Origin: CAVQGZ01 sp964400785
Lineage (GTDB): Bacteria > Actinomycetota > Actinomycetes > Jiangellales > Jiangellaceae
Assembly (NCBI GenBank): GCA_964400785.1
Contig: CAYNWB010000002.1
Span: 1-64,000, forward strand
Reading direction: 5' to 3'
DNA: 64,000 nt
In this document: piece after piece, positions 23,231-31,957 of the stretch
Numbering within the stretch: the first letter of the stretch is position 1
Layout of the letters: each line of letters begins with the position of its first letter
Translations under genes and position numbers: made by a program
Notes under the pieces: model-generated
Databases searched by the model: none
Told to the model about the DNA's origin: nothing
What the model saw: the letters and a program-made list of their open reading frames with translations, nothing else

Positions 23231-24751
23231 TCAGACCTCCGTCCGCACGGCCAGCAGGGCGGCAGGGATGATCGCCACCAGCACCAGCCCCGCAGCGTAC
23301 GGCGCTGCTGCTGCATAGGCTCCCGCAGCGGTCGCCGACCACAGCTCGGTGGCCAGCGTCTCGGTGCCGATGGGACGCAGGATGAGCGTCGCGGGCAGCT
23401 CCTTCATCACCGTCACGGCCATCAGGGCCGATCCGGCCAGCACCGCCGGTGCGATCGCCGGCAGGGTCACGTCGACGAAGGCCCGTACGGGTCGACGCCC
23501 CAGCGACCGGGCCATCTCCTCGAGCACCGGCGGCGTCGCCGACACGGCCCCGCGGATGGAGCCGACCGCCATCGGCAGGAAGAGCACCAGGTAGGCGACC
23601 AGCAGCATCGTGGTCGTCTGGTAGAGCGGGTAGACCACCCTGATCCCCAGGTAGACCAGCGACAGGGCCACGACGATGCCGGGCAGGGCGAAGCCGACGT
23701 AGCTGAGCCGCTCCAGCCAGCCCGCCGACCGCGACGGGTACCGCGCGACGAGAAAGCCCACCGGCGCTGCCACCACCGTCGTCACGGCGGCGGCCAGCAG
23801 CGCCAGGCCCACGGTGGTCGCCGCTGCGGAGGCGACCTCGTCCAGAGCCAGAGCCCTGCTCGACCCGCCGAGCCACCAGACCACCGTGCCGAGCGGCACC
23901 GCGAGGGCGAGCCCGGCCACGACGAGCATCGTGCCGGTGGCCGCGGCCGCGCCGGCCGTGCCCAGAGTCGTCGGCCGCACCCTGCGAGCCACGCCCGACC
24001 CCAGCCGCGCCTGTCGCGCCCGGCCCCGGCTGCGCAGCTCGGCCGCAGCGATCACCCCGGTGACAGCCACCAGCACCAGGCTCAGGACGGCGGCCGGCAC
24101 GGGGTCGAACCCTGCCCGGTAGGACGTGTAGATGACGCGCGTGAACGTGTCGAGGCGCAGCAGGGCGACCGCGCCGAAGTCCGAGAGCACGTACAGCGCC
24201 ACCAGCAGCGCCCCTGCCACGGCAGCGGGACGCACCTGGCGCAGGGTGACGGTCAGCAGCACAGCCGCGGGTCCCTTGCCCAGGGAGCGGGCGACGTCGG
24301 CGGCGGCCGGGTCGACCCTCGTCAGTGCGGCGGCAACCGGCAGCAGCACGTAGGGGTAGCAGACCAGGGTGAGTACCAGGGCCGACCCGAGAAAGGGGGG
24401 AAGTCCCGGGACGAGGCTGATCCACGCGTAGGCCGCCAGGTACGACGGCACGGCGAGCGGCAGGGTGCCCAGCACGAGCCACCAGCGTCGACCCGGCAGG
24501 GAGGTCTGCGTGACCACCCACGCCCAGGCGACCCCGATGACGAGGCTTGCCGTGGTGACGACCGCCGCCAGCCCGAGCGACCGTGCGAGCAGCTCGAGGG
24601 TGCGCGGCCGCCAGAGGATGTCCACGACCTGCTCCACGCCGGCGCTGCCGGTGCGCACCAGCAGGTAGACCAGGGGCAGGGCCGCGAGCAGCGCAGCCGG
24701 CATCGCCGCGACCTGCAGCCATCGAGGGGCCGAGGTCGCGGCGCGAGGCAC
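23231..24751 (-). CDS. fbpB: Ferric iron ABC transporter permease (two fused domains)
   Basis: 506 residues with about twelve membrane helices in two halves, each with a permease EAA-type loop: ADVARSLGKGPAAVLLTVTLRQVRPA in the first and EEMARSLGRRPVRAFVDVTLPAIAP in the second (shown in part). Fused double permeases are typical of FbpB. The GTG at 24751 is the first good start after the fbpA stop at 24769; no clear ribosome site is visible, so a slightly earlier non-standard start is possible. Confidence 0.9.
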   Translation of the reverse strand: MPRAATSAPRWLQVAAMPAALLAALPLVYLLVRTGSAGVEQVVDILWRPRTLELLARSLGLAAVVTTASLVIGVAWAWVVTQTSLPGRRWWLVLGTLPLAVPSYLAAYAWISLVPGLPPFLGSALVLTLVCYPYVLLPVAAALTRVDPAAADVARSLGKGPAAVLLTVTLRQVRPAAVAGALLVALYVLSDFGAVALLRLDTFTRVIYTSYRAGFDPVPAAVLSLVLVAVTGVIAAAELRSRGRARQARLGSGVARRVRPTTLGTAGAAAATGTMLVVAGLALAVPLGTVVWWLGGSSRALALDEVASAAATTVGLALLAAAVTTVVAAPVGFLVARYPSRSAGWLERLSYVGFALPGIVVALSLVYLGIRVVYPLYQTTTMLLVAYLVLFLPMAVGSIRGAVSATPPVLEEMARSLGRRPVRAFVDVTLPAIAPAVLAGSALMAVTVMKELPATLILRPIGTETLATELWSATAAGAYAAAAPYAAGLVLVAIIPAALLAVRTEV

Positions 24752-24768
24752 CGAGCGGGTCAGCAGGC

Positions 24769-25827
24769 TCAGAGCAGGCCCACTTCCTCCAGCATGCCGA
24801 TCGTCTCGCCCAGGGTGTCGAGGTCCCCGAGGTCGATGTCCGGGCCCTCGATCGACTCCAGGGCAGGCAGGTTCGCAGCCGGCTCCACCGTGCTGACCAT
24901 GGGGTACTCGAAGGTCTGCTCGGCGAAGTAGGTCTGGGCGTCGTCGGAGAGAAGGAACGCCACCAGCGCCGCCGCCTGCTCCGGCTGGTCGGTGCCCGCC
25001 AGAGGCTGCACGCCGGCGACGTTGACCAGAGCGCCGGGGTCGCCCCCACCCAGGAACGCCAGTCGCGAGGGCACGTCGGCCTCGCCGACCTCGGCGACCT
25101 TGCGGAACCAGTAGTAGTGGTTGATCAGCCCCGCGGACACCACGCCATCGTCCACGGCGTCGAGGATGGGGGTGTTGCCCTCGAACACCTGCGCGTCGTT
25201 GTCGACCATGCCCGTCAGCCAGGCTCGGGCTGCGTCGTCGCCCTCGGAGACGCGGTACCCGGTGACGAACGACTGGAACGACGCGTTCGTGGGGGCCAGG
25301 CCGACCTCGCCGGCCCAACGGGGGTCGGTCAGGTCGGCCACGCTCGTCGGCACCTCGTCCTCGGCCACCGCGCGCGGGTCGTAGACGACGACACGGGCGC
25401 GGCCGGAGACGGCGACCCACGACCCGTCGTCGGCCTGGTACTGCTCCGGCACGAGGGCGAGCACGGCAGGGTCGACCGAGCCGGCCAGCCCCGCTCTGGA
25501 GACTGCCCCGAGCGCACCGGCGTCCTGGGCGAAGAAGACGTCGGCGGGGGATCGCTCCCCCTCCTCGATGAGCTGGCTGGCCAGCTGCGCACTGTCGGCG
25601 TAGCGAACCTCGACGTCGATGCCGGTCTGCTCGGTGAACAGGTCGATCACGGGGGACACGAGCTCCTCGGAACGCCCGGAGTAGAGGGTCAGTGTCTGCT
25701 CCGGCGCCGCGGTGGCGTCGGCCGTGGGCTCGTCGGCGTTGTCGTCTGCGCCGCCGCCGCAGGCCGACACGACCAGGACAGCCGCAATCGCGAGCGCGGG
25801 CGCCACGGGTCGGCAATTCTTCAGCAT
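24769..25827 (-). CDS. fbpA: Ferric iron-binding lipoprotein
   Basis: 352 residues. Signal peptide with lipobox VSAC, lipid attachment at Cys23. The body is a periplasmic-binding-protein fold of the FbpA class: LTLYSGRSEELVSPVI at the start, and later NHYYWFRKVAEVG, which supplies the twin-tyrosine iron ligands. It hands Fe3+ to FbpB/FbpC. The message is probably leaderless: TACGGT ends six bases before the ATG. An iron box overlaps the promoter spacer. Confidence 0.93.
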   Translation of the reverse strand: MLKNCRPVAPALAIAAVLVVSACGGGADDNADEPTADATAAPEQTLTLYSGRSEELVSPVIDLFTEQTGIDVEVRYADSAQLASQLIEEGERSPADVFFAQDAGALGAVSRAGLAGSVDPAVLALVPEQYQADDGSWVAVSGRARVVVYDPRAVAEDEVPTSVADLTDPRWAGEVGLAPTNASFQSFVTGYRVSEGDDAARAWLTGMVDNDAQVFEGNTPILDAVDDGVVSAGLINHYYWFRKVAEVGEADVPSRLAFLGGGDPGALVNVAGVQPLAGTDQPEQAAALVAFLLSDDAQTYFAEQTFEYPMVSTVEPAANLPALESIEGPDIDLGDLDTLGETIGMLEEVGLL

Positions 25828-25833
25828 GGGCGT

Positions 25834-25863
25834 ACCGTAATTAGGTAAGGCTTACCTATGCAA
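25834..25863 (-). promoter_or_regulatory. Iron-regulated fbpA promoter with IdeR/DtxR box
   Basis: 25841-25859 reads TTAGGTAAGGCTTACCTAT, a 19-base near-palindrome matching the DtxR/IdeR consensus TTAGGTTAGGCTAACCTAA. It fills the 18-base spacer between TTGCAT (25858-25863) and TACGGT (25834-25839) on the minus strand. Iron-loaded repressor would shut off fbpABC. The divergent gene at 25905 may share the site. Confidence 0.85.
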
Positions 25864-25904
25864 ATCCCGCCCCACTGTGGGCGTCGACGTGCCACGATGA
25901 GGTC

Positions 25905-26735
25905 GTGGACGAGACCCTTCAGCCCGATCGAGGCCCGGTGCCCGTACTGGTCGCCTGGCCCGACCACGACGACCTCACGGTTCGCGTCAACGTCGGCGCC
26001 TGCCGCCTGCGCGTGCGCGCCGGCTCCGACGACGCGTTCGTCACCGGCTCGTACGACGACCCGACCGGCACCCTGCCGCTGACCGTCAGCGAGGAGTACG
26101 GCACCGTCAGGGTCTCGCAGCAGACCCGCCTGAGCGACGTCCGGGGCTTCAAGGCCGCGGTGCCCACCCTCGACCTCGTGCTGGGCCGCGGTCGCAGGTT
26201 CTCGCTGCACGTGGCCACGGGCGCCTCCGACGTGCACCTCGACCTGGGCGGCCTCGCGCTGCGGCGGGTGTCGGTTCGGCTGGGGGCCGGCAGCGCCACG
26301 ATCGGCTTCGCCGAGCCCGTCCCGGGAGTGCTCGAGCGCTTCGAGTGCGAGGCGGGAGCCGCGAGCGTCGCGATGACCGGCCTGGGGCACGCGAGCCCGG
26401 AGCAGATGGCGGTCGTCGGCGGCGCGGCCTCGTACGACCTGTCGTTCGACGGGCGCCTGCTGCGCGACGTGACGGCCAAGGTGACCACGGCCGGCGCCAA
26501 CGTCGTCCTCCGGGTGCCCGAGGCGACCGCCGCGCGGGTCGGCATCGTCTCGGTGCTGGCCGGGCTCACCGTCCGGGACGGCTTCGCGACCTGGGAGGAC
26601 TCCTACTGGACGCAGGCAGGGTCGGACGGGCAGCGACCGCTGCTGTCCGTCGACACCAGCGTGACGCTGGGCGCGCTGGAGCTGGTCGCCTCGAGCGTGG
26701 TGGAGCCGCCGGGAATCGAACCCGGGTCCCGTTGA
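25905..26735 (+). CDS. Toast-rack/LiaF-like beta-helical protein, 3' end overlapping ssrA
   Basis: 276 residues, soluble, built of short strands rich in Val, Gly and Asp, for example VGACRLRVRAGSDDAFVTG and FECEAGAASVAMTGLGH, the pattern of DUF2154/toast-rack adhesin-like domains. No membrane segment or signal peptide. The GTG start at 25905 has CACGAT six bases upstream as possible -10. The last ten or so residues (EPPGIEPGSR) are the antisense of the tmRNA 3' arm: the gene ends inside ssrA, overlapping 38 bases. Function unknown. Confidence 0.72.
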   Translation: MDETLQPDRGPVPVLVAWPDHDDLTVRVNVGACRLRVRAGSDDAFVTGSYDDPTGTLPLTVSEEYGTVRVSQQTRLSDVRGFKAAVPTLDLVLGRGRRFSLHVATGASDVHLDLGGLALRRVSVRLGAGSATIGFAEPVPGVLERFECEAGAASVAMTGLGHASPEQMAVVGGAASYDLSFDGRLLRDVTAKVTTAGANVVLRVPEATAARVGIVSVLAGLTVRDGFATWEDSYWTQAGSDGQRPLLSVDTSVTLGALELVASSVVEPPGIEPGSR

Positions 26736-27067
26736 GCCGTCACCGGTCTTCTCCGTGCGCAGTCACGCTGGTGTGGTTCGGCTACTCCGCATCGTGTGAC
26801 ACAACGGAGAACACAGCCTGAGTCACTGTTCGATGTCCCGTCCGTCCCCGTGACCGGGACGGTTGGTCAGTTCCCTGGATGACGCCAGGCACCGGGTCGG
26901 GAACTCCCCGGGCTGACGACGTTCGAGGCTCGCTCAGGCGGCGAGGGCGAACGTGTTCTGCGACTTGTTGGCAGATATTGGTTCCGTGGCATGGTTAACG
27001 AGGTCAGCTACGGATCCTCGGCACGCTTCACCGGCTTCGACATCAGCGGTCGAAACCGTTCGGCCCC
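26698..27067 (-). ncRNA. ssrA: tmRNA
   Basis: The 370-base RNA starts GGGGCCGAACGGTTTCGAC at 27067 and ends GGCTCCACCA at 26698; GGGGCCG pairs with CGGCTCC as the tRNA-like acceptor, and GGGTTCGATTCCC forms the T-arm. The tag frame at 26934-26972 encodes ANKSQNTFALAA followed by a stop. CCA is encoded. It releases stalled ribosomes with SmpB, encoded 2.4 kb upstream on the same strand. A TTGACA and a TAGACT just upstream (27078-27097) may belong to its promoter. Confidence 0.97.
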
Positions 27068-27094
27068 TCTGTTGAGTTGTCAACGTCCTCGAGT

Positions 27095-28114
27095 CTACCC
27101 GGCCTGCGGCGTGGCCTCAGGCGAGAGAACCTGCAGCGACCCCGTGGACTGCGGCAGCAGTGCCACGTACGTGCGTCCTGGCGGCACGCCGATCGGTCCC
27201 TGCGTCGTGGACAACGTCCAGGGGCTCTGGGCTGATTCCTTCGTCCACTCGACCTCCAGCACCTGGCCACCGTGCACCAGCCAGCCAGTGCCTGCCCCCT
27301 CGGTGACGTTGATCGGCACAGGCGACCCGCCGGGGTCGAGGTAGCCGGCCGTGCCCTGGTCGACGGTCAGGACGACGACCGTGTCGGCAGCGAACCCGTC
27401 CGGGGTGGCCAGCCGGCGGCTCCACGTCTGGCCGTCGAGATCGAGCACCGTGCGCTGCGCCGGCGAGAACGTCAGAGCCAGCGAGTCGACGGGGTCACCC
27501 TCGGGCAGGTCGCCGTCGGGGTCGATCTCGACCAGCGGCCCGGGTGGCCCCGGCTGGGTGACCACGTCGGCGAGAACCTGGCCGACGTCGACGAAGAGGT
27601 TGTGCGGCGCGGATCGGGTTGCGTCCCTGAAGAACCCCGCCTCTCCCTCGAGGTAGGTCACGATCTCGGCCGACTCGACGTCTGCCAGGGCCGGGCCCGC
27701 ACCACCCGAGGCCACCAGCACCGCGCCGGCCGGCTTGGCGATGCCGATGTCGCTGGTGCGCAGCGAGCGGACCGGACCCACGGTCTGCCCGACCGACGAG
27801 TGGAAGAAGACGGCCAGGCGGGTGACACCGCCCTCGACGGGCTCCTCGACGACCACGTCGGCGCTCTCGAGACCCAGCTGCGGGAAGGCGGCCGACACGT
27901 TGTCGACCTTGACCATCAGGGCCGGCCCGGTCACGTCCACCGTTGCCTCGTCGGCCTCCAGCCCCGTCAGGGGCCACACCGGCGCGGGCTGCTCCACCGG
28001 CGGCGGCGTCGGGGTCGGGCTCGCGTCGTCGACGTCCCCCTGGGTGCAGGCTGCGAGCAGGGCGGACAGTCCGACGATCACCAGGGCGCGACGCACGCGA
28101 GCAGTCTGCCTCAT
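27095..28114 (-). CDS. DUF3048 lipoprotein
   Basis: 339 residues with a lipoprotein signal (LAAC, Cys23) and a Thr/Pro linker, then the DUF3048 pair of domains: MVKVDNVSAAFPQLGLESADVVVEEPVEGGVTR (shown in part), VGPVRSLRTSDI and ALTFSPAQR. Such proteins (YerB-like) sit on the outer face of the membrane; function not established. The ATG at 28114 overlaps the upstream stop (ATGA), so it is co-translated with the hydrolase fusion. Confidence 0.9.
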   Translation of the reverse strand: MRQTARVRRALVIVGLSALLAACTQGDVDDASPTPTPPPVEQPAPVWPLTGLEADEATVDVTGPALMVKVDNVSAAFPQLGLESADVVVEEPVEGGVTRLAVFFHSSVGQTVGPVRSLRTSDIGIAKPAGAVLVASGGAGPALADVESAEIVTYLEGEAGFFRDATRSAPHNLFVDVGQVLADVVTQPGPPGPLVEIDPDGDLPEGDPVDSLALTFSPAQRTVLDLDGQTWSRRLATPDGFAADTVVVLTVDQGTAGYLDPGGSPVPINVTEGAGTGWLVHGGQVLEVEWTKESAQSPWTLSTTQGPIGVPPGRTYVALLPQSTGSLQVLSPEATPQAG

Positions 28115-29502
28115 GCCAGGGGTGTCGTGATCGCGACGAGCAGCGCCAGTGGCGGAGCCTGAGACAACGCCCCTGCCAGCGCCGAGCCGGACAGCTGCGT
28201 GACCCGCACGCCGTAGGCCCCGAACCACGGCAGGATGACCGCCACCAGCGGCACCAGCAGCACCAGGAAGCCCGGTGCGGAGCCGACGAACGCCAGCCCG
28301 GCGAGCACCGCCGCCAGCAGCAGGCGTCCGCCGAGAACGGCCCCGTAGGAGGCGCGAGCCGCCAGCAGCCCCTCGGCCCACGCGAACGCGCCCACGGCCA
28401 CCAGCAGACCCACGAACGCCGCGGCCCGGGCACCGGTCAGGCTCACCTCGGCCCAGGCGAGCTGTGCCGGGACCCCGATCGAGACCCCGGCGTACAGCCC
28501 GAGCACAACGCCGGACACGGCCGGCGAGGGCGACGGGCGCTCCCAGCGCCTGGCGAGCAGCCACGTCACGGCACCGCTCAGCGCGAAGAACGCCGCGAGG
28601 TACCCCCCGACCAGCAGAGGCACCACGTCGGCCAGAGCCGGCAGCACGGCCAGCACCCCACCTGCGACAAGGCCGGCGACGGGCACGCCGACCCACACCG
28701 GGACGCGTGACCCCCGGCCTAGACGCCCGTCCGCTCGACCTCGCACCACCCACGCCGACAGCGGCCAGAACAGCAGCGCGGAGCCGAGGTAGGTGGCGGC
28801 CACACCCGCCATCCGCCAGTCCGGCGCCACCGGCGCCGAGGGTCGGCCGACGGCATCATCGAGCCACGACACCGCGGTCTGCAGCGTCTGCGTGCGGAAC
28901 AGGATCGAGATGTGCTCGGCACCGTCGATCGTGACGGTCTCGTAGCCGAGCTCGGCGGCGGCACGGGCGGTCTCCCCGAACCTGGCCGGCTCGGCACTGC
29001 CGACCAGGAACACCGCGTCCAGATCGCTCGCCAGCTGCTCGGCCGACGGCAGTGACAGGGCCACGACGGGCAGCTCTGGACGGGTGGCGGCGGCCTCGGT
29101 CACCGCTCCGGCGCCCATGGAGTGACCGAGCAGTCCGATGTCGTCGACGTCGTCGCGCTCCTCGAGCCAGTCGGCGACGGCGAGAACCTCGTCGGCGAGC
29201 GGCGCATCGGTCAAGGATGCGGCGCTGGCCCCATGCCCCGACAGGTCCGGCAGCGCCGCGACCCATCCTGCCCGGGCGAACGCGATACCGATGCCGTCCA
29301 TGAGGCGAGCGCTGCCGGAGAAGCCGTGGGCCACCACCACTCCGGGGAACGGCCCCGCACCCGTGGGTCGCAGCGCGGTCACCGGCACGCCGTCCACGAC
29401 CACGCGCTCACGCTGCAGCCCGTCGTCGGCGCGCACGACGACGAGCAGGCCGACGATCAGCAGCAGGGCGCCCGCCACGGCGAGCAGCCCTCGCCGGGTC
29501 AC
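28111..29502 (-). CDS. Alpha/beta hydrolase fused to a multi-span membrane domain
   Basis: 463 residues. After one N-terminal membrane helix, residues about 35-230 form an alpha/beta hydrolase: VVVAHGFSGSARL (oxyanion region), nucleophile elbow GHSMGAG, and a late histidine in GAEHISILFR. From about 250 to the end there are some eight hydrophobic helices. The topology places the hydrolase on the outer side or anchors it at the membrane. Substrate unknown; lipid or peptide ester hydrolysis is a guess. GTG start overlaps the smpB stop (GTGA). Confidence 0.82.
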   Translation of the reverse strand: MTRRGLLAVAGALLLIVGLLVVVRADDGLQRERVVVDGVPVTALRPTGAGPFPGVVVAHGFSGSARLMDGIGIAFARAGWVAALPDLSGHGASAASLTDAPLADEVLAVADWLEERDDVDDIGLLGHSMGAGAVTEAAATRPELPVVALSLPSAEQLASDLDAVFLVGSAEPARFGETARAAAELGYETVTIDGAEHISILFRTQTLQTAVSWLDDAVGRPSAPVAPDWRMAGVAATYLGSALLFWPLSAWVVRGRADGRLGRGSRVPVWVGVPVAGLVAGGVLAVLPALADVVPLLVGGYLAAFFALSGAVTWLLARRWERPSPSPAVSGVVLGLYAGVSIGVPAQLAWAEVSLTGARAAAFVGLLVAVGAFAWAEGLLAARASYGAVLGGRLLLAAVLAGLAFVGSAPGFLVLLVPLVAVILPWFGAYGVRVTQLSGSALAGALSQAPPLALLVAITTPLA

Positions 29503-29963
29503 CGGCGACGCCGGGTCGCCCGATCCGCCTCACGGCGGGCGTCCCGCTCGGCCAGGGTCTGGCGCTTGTCGTACTCCTTCTTGCCCCGACCGACTCCGAT
29601 CTCGACCTTGGCGTAGCCCCCCGAGAAGTACAGGGCCAGCGGCACGAGGGCGAAGCCCTTCACCTGGCCGGCCTTGGCCAGCTCCCGGATCTGCTTGCGG
29701 TGCAGCAGCAGCTTGCGGGCCTGCCGAGGTGCGTGGTTGGTCCAGGTGCCCGACTCGTACTCCGGGATGTGGACGTTGTGCAGCCAGGCCTCGCCGTCGC
29801 GCACGCTCACGTAGCCCTCGACCAGGCTGGCCCGTCCGGCGCGCAGCGACTTGACCTCGGTGCCCGACAGCACGAGTCCCGCCTCGTACGTGTCGGAGAT
29901 CGCGTAGTCATGCCACGCGCGCTTGTTGCGAGCGACCATCTGGCGCTCGGTGTGCGCGGACAC
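29499..29963 (-). CDS. smpB: SsrA-binding protein
   Basis: 154 residues of the SmpB barrel: NKRAWHDYAISDTYEAGLVL, GTEVKSLRAGR, and a basic C-terminal tail with KKEYDKRQT and a run of arginines that enters the mRNA channel. It carries tmRNA to stalled ribosomes. The GTG start at 29963 follows GAGGGGAG. Linked to ssrA in the same direction. Confidence 0.97.
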   Translation of the reverse strand: MSAHTERQMVARNKRAWHDYAISDTYEAGLVLSGTEVKSLRAGRASLVEGYVSVRDGEAWLHNVHIPEYESGTWTNHAPRQARKLLLHRKQIRELAKAGQVKGFALVPLALYFSGGYAKVEIGVGRGKKEYDKRQTLAERDARREADRATRRRR

Positions 29964-29983
29964 GGTTCTCCCCTCGTCCCGCC

Positions 29984-29989
29984 TAGGCT
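29984..29989 (+). promoter_or_regulatory. -10 element (TAGGCT) of the GlsB-type gene, leaderless
   Basis: TAGGCT ends six bases before the GTG at 29996. The same CCTAGG core read on the minus strand (TAGGCG) could serve smpB, so the site may be bidirectional. Confidence 0.5.
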
Positions 29990-29995
29990 GCTCGG

Positions 29996-30268
29996 GTGCT
30001 CATTATCGCGATCATTCTGCTCGGCATCATCGCCGGTGCCCTCGCCCGCTGGATCGTCGGCGCCCTGACGAACGCCGAGTTCGCCATCTCGGAGGCGTTC
30101 GTCGCCGGGCTCGCAGGGTCGTTCGTGGGGGGCCTGCTGCTCAGCCTGCTCGCCGGCGACGGTCTCGCGCTCGCCGCGAGCGGCATCCTGGGCTCGACGC
30201 TCGGTGCGGTCGTGATCCTCGCCGTGTGGGGGTTCGTGCGCGGACGCCAGGCCTCCCGCGACGTCTGA
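29996..30268 (+). CDS. GlsB/YeaQ/YmgE-type stress membrane protein
   Basis: 90 residues with three hydrophobic helices and glycine-rich turns (GIIAGALARWIVG, LAGSFVGGLLL, GSTLGAVVILAVWGFV), the layout of the transglycosylase-associated/GlsB family of general stress proteins. The GTG at 29996 is preferred because of the -10 element just upstream. It lies alone on the plus strand between two minus-strand genes. Confidence 0.88.
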   Translation: MLIIAIILLGIIAGALARWIVGALTNAEFAISEAFVAGLAGSFVGGLLLSLLAGDGLALAASGILGSTLGAVVILAVWGFVRGRQASRDV

Positions 30269-30280
30269 GCCCTCGACCGG

Positions 30281-31957
30281 TCAGTAGTAGAACTGCGGGT
30301 TCACCGTCTTGCCGTCGACGTAGACCATGAAGTGCAGGTGGCACCCGGTCGAGTAGCCGGTCGTGCCGACGTAGCCGATGCGCTGGCCCTGCGAGACCCG
30401 CTGGCCGGCCGAGACCGAGAACGCCGACATGTGGCTGTACGAGGTCATCAGCGGGGCCCCGTTGACCCAGCCGTGGTTGATGAGCACCTGGTTGCCGTAC
30501 CCACCGCGGTAGGTGGCCCAGCTCACGGTGCCCGACCGCGCGGCGTAGATAGGCGTGCCACAGGGTGCGCCGTAGTCGGTGCCGTCGTGCAGCTTCCAGT
30601 ACCCGAGCACCGGGTGCAGCCGCATGCCGTAGGTGGACGTGATCGGGCCCGACACCGGGCGGATGAGGGGGGCCGACGACACCGGGGCCGGCGGCGGCGG
30701 CGGTGGTGGCGGCGGAGCGGGAGCGGGAGCAGGCGCTGGGGCCGGCTGGCTGGACGTCGACCCACTGCTCGACCTCGAGGCGGCTGCCTCGGCCGCCCGA
30801 CGCTCCTCCTCGGCCTTGCGACGCCGCTCCTCCTCGGCCCGTCGACGCTCCTCCTCGATGCGCGCACGCTCGGCGTCGGCGGCCTGCTGCTGGGCACGCA
30901 CCTCGGCAGCCAGCGCGGCAACCTCGGCCTCGATGCTGCTCCGCTCGCTGGCCAGCGACTGGTAGGCCGCGACGTCGGCCTCGCGCGCGGACTCGGCCGC
31001 CGCACGTGCGGTGTCGCGCTGACCGACGAGAGCCTGCACCGCCGCGGCGGCCGCAGCGGCGTCGGCCTGCCGAGACGCCGCGGTGGCGGCAGCGTCCTGG
31101 GCCGCCGCCTCGAAGGCCTGCGCCTGCGACAGCGCTACAGCCGCGCGGGCCCGAGCATCGGCCGCCGCCTCACGTGCCAGGCGTGCACGTTCCTCGGCCT
31201 CCTCGAGCGCCACGCGGGCATTCGCCTCGACCGCGCGGTCGTCCTGCAGGCCGCCGATCACCACGCCCTCGGCGTTGATCGCAGACTGCACGTAGGTGAC
31301 ACGGGCGTTGAACTCCTCGACGCTGTCGGCGCCGAGCACCAACGAGAGCGACTCCAGGTCTCCGAGCGCACCCCTCTGGTAGGCCTGCGCCGCCACCTTG
31401 CCGATCTGGGCCTGCTTGCCCGAGATCCGCTCGCCCAGCGCCGCCACCCGCTGCTTGGCCTGCACGACCGCCTCTTCGGCCAGCCGCAGCTCCTCGATCG
31501 CCGCCGCCTCGGCAGCCTGCGCCGCCGCGAGCTCAGCCGCGGCGCGTGCCGACTCGGCCTGGGCCTGGGCCAGCGCCGCCCGGGCCGCCCCGAGCTGCTG
31601 CTGGGCCTCGGCCAGCGCCGCCTCGGCGGCGGGGATCTTCGCCGAGGCCTCCTGGAACGCCCGGGTCGCCGCGTCGAGCTCCTGGGTCGACTCCGACACC
31701 GACTGCTGGGCCTGGGTCAGGGCCGACGCGGTGCTCGACAGCTGGCTTCGGGTGCCGGCGAGCTCCTGCTCGAGCTGCCGCTGCTGGCGCTCGATGCGCT
31801 CGAGCGTGGAGGCAGGGGCAGCGAGCGAGGTCACCAGCGTCAGTGCGAGCGCACCGGCGAGGGCAGCAGCCACCCGCCGGGGCGTCCTCAGCCGCCTCGG
31901 CCCGGGGGTCTGGGGGGAAGGCCGCGAGGGGTGCTCGCGCCAGACCTGGGATGTCAC
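30281..31957 (-). CDS. Secreted coiled-coil M23 (LytM) peptidase, EnvC-like
   Basis: 558 residues. Signal peptide or anchor around 28-46, two long Ala/Gln/Glu-rich coiled coils (about 50-200 and 240-400), an Arg/Glu-rich stretch, a proline linker with runs of Ala-Pro and Pro, and a C-terminal M23 domain with HDGTDYG (His and Asp zinc ligands) and HLHF. The layout is that of EnvC/RipC partners of FtsEX, which open peptidoglycan at the division site. The gene is next to ftsX. The GTG at 31957 is the start. Confidence 0.93.
   Translation of the reverse strand: MTSQVWREHPSRPSPQTPGPRRLRTPRRVAAALAGALALTLVTSLAAPASTLERIERQQRQLEQELAGTRSQLSSTASALTQAQQSVSESTQELDAATRAFQEASAKIPAAEAALAEAQQQLGAARAALAQAQAESARAAAELAAAQAAEAAAIEELRLAEEAVVQAKQRVAALGERISGKQAQIGKVAAQAYQRGALGDLESLSLVLGADSVEEFNARVTYVQSAINAEGVVIGGLQDDRAVEANARVALEEAEERARLAREAAADARARAAVALSQAQAFEAAAQDAAATAASRQADAAAAAAAVQALVGQRDTARAAAESAREADVAAYQSLASERSSIEAEVAALAAEVRAQQQAADAERARIEEERRRAEEERRRKAEEERRAAEAAASRSSSGSTSSQPAPAPAPAPAPPPPPPPPPAPVSSAPLIRPVSGPITSTYGMRLHPVLGYWKLHDGTDYGAPCGTPIYAARSGTVSWATYRGGYGNQVLINHGWVNGAPLMTSYSHMSAFSVSAGQRVSQGQRIGYVGTTGYSTGCHLHFMVYVDGKTVNPQFYY

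Noticed and set aside
21524..24931. A plus-strand frame of over 1100 codons opposite yqgE and fbpCB
   Set aside because: The composition (Arg, His, Gln, Gly) is that of a shadow frame and the minus-strand genes have full family motifs.
30690..30860. Low-complexity repeat in the M23 peptidase gene as a separate repeat element
   Set aside because: The runs encode the Ala-Pro and poly-Pro linker and the Glu/Arg-rich coil of the protein; nothing suggests a mobile or regulatory repeat.
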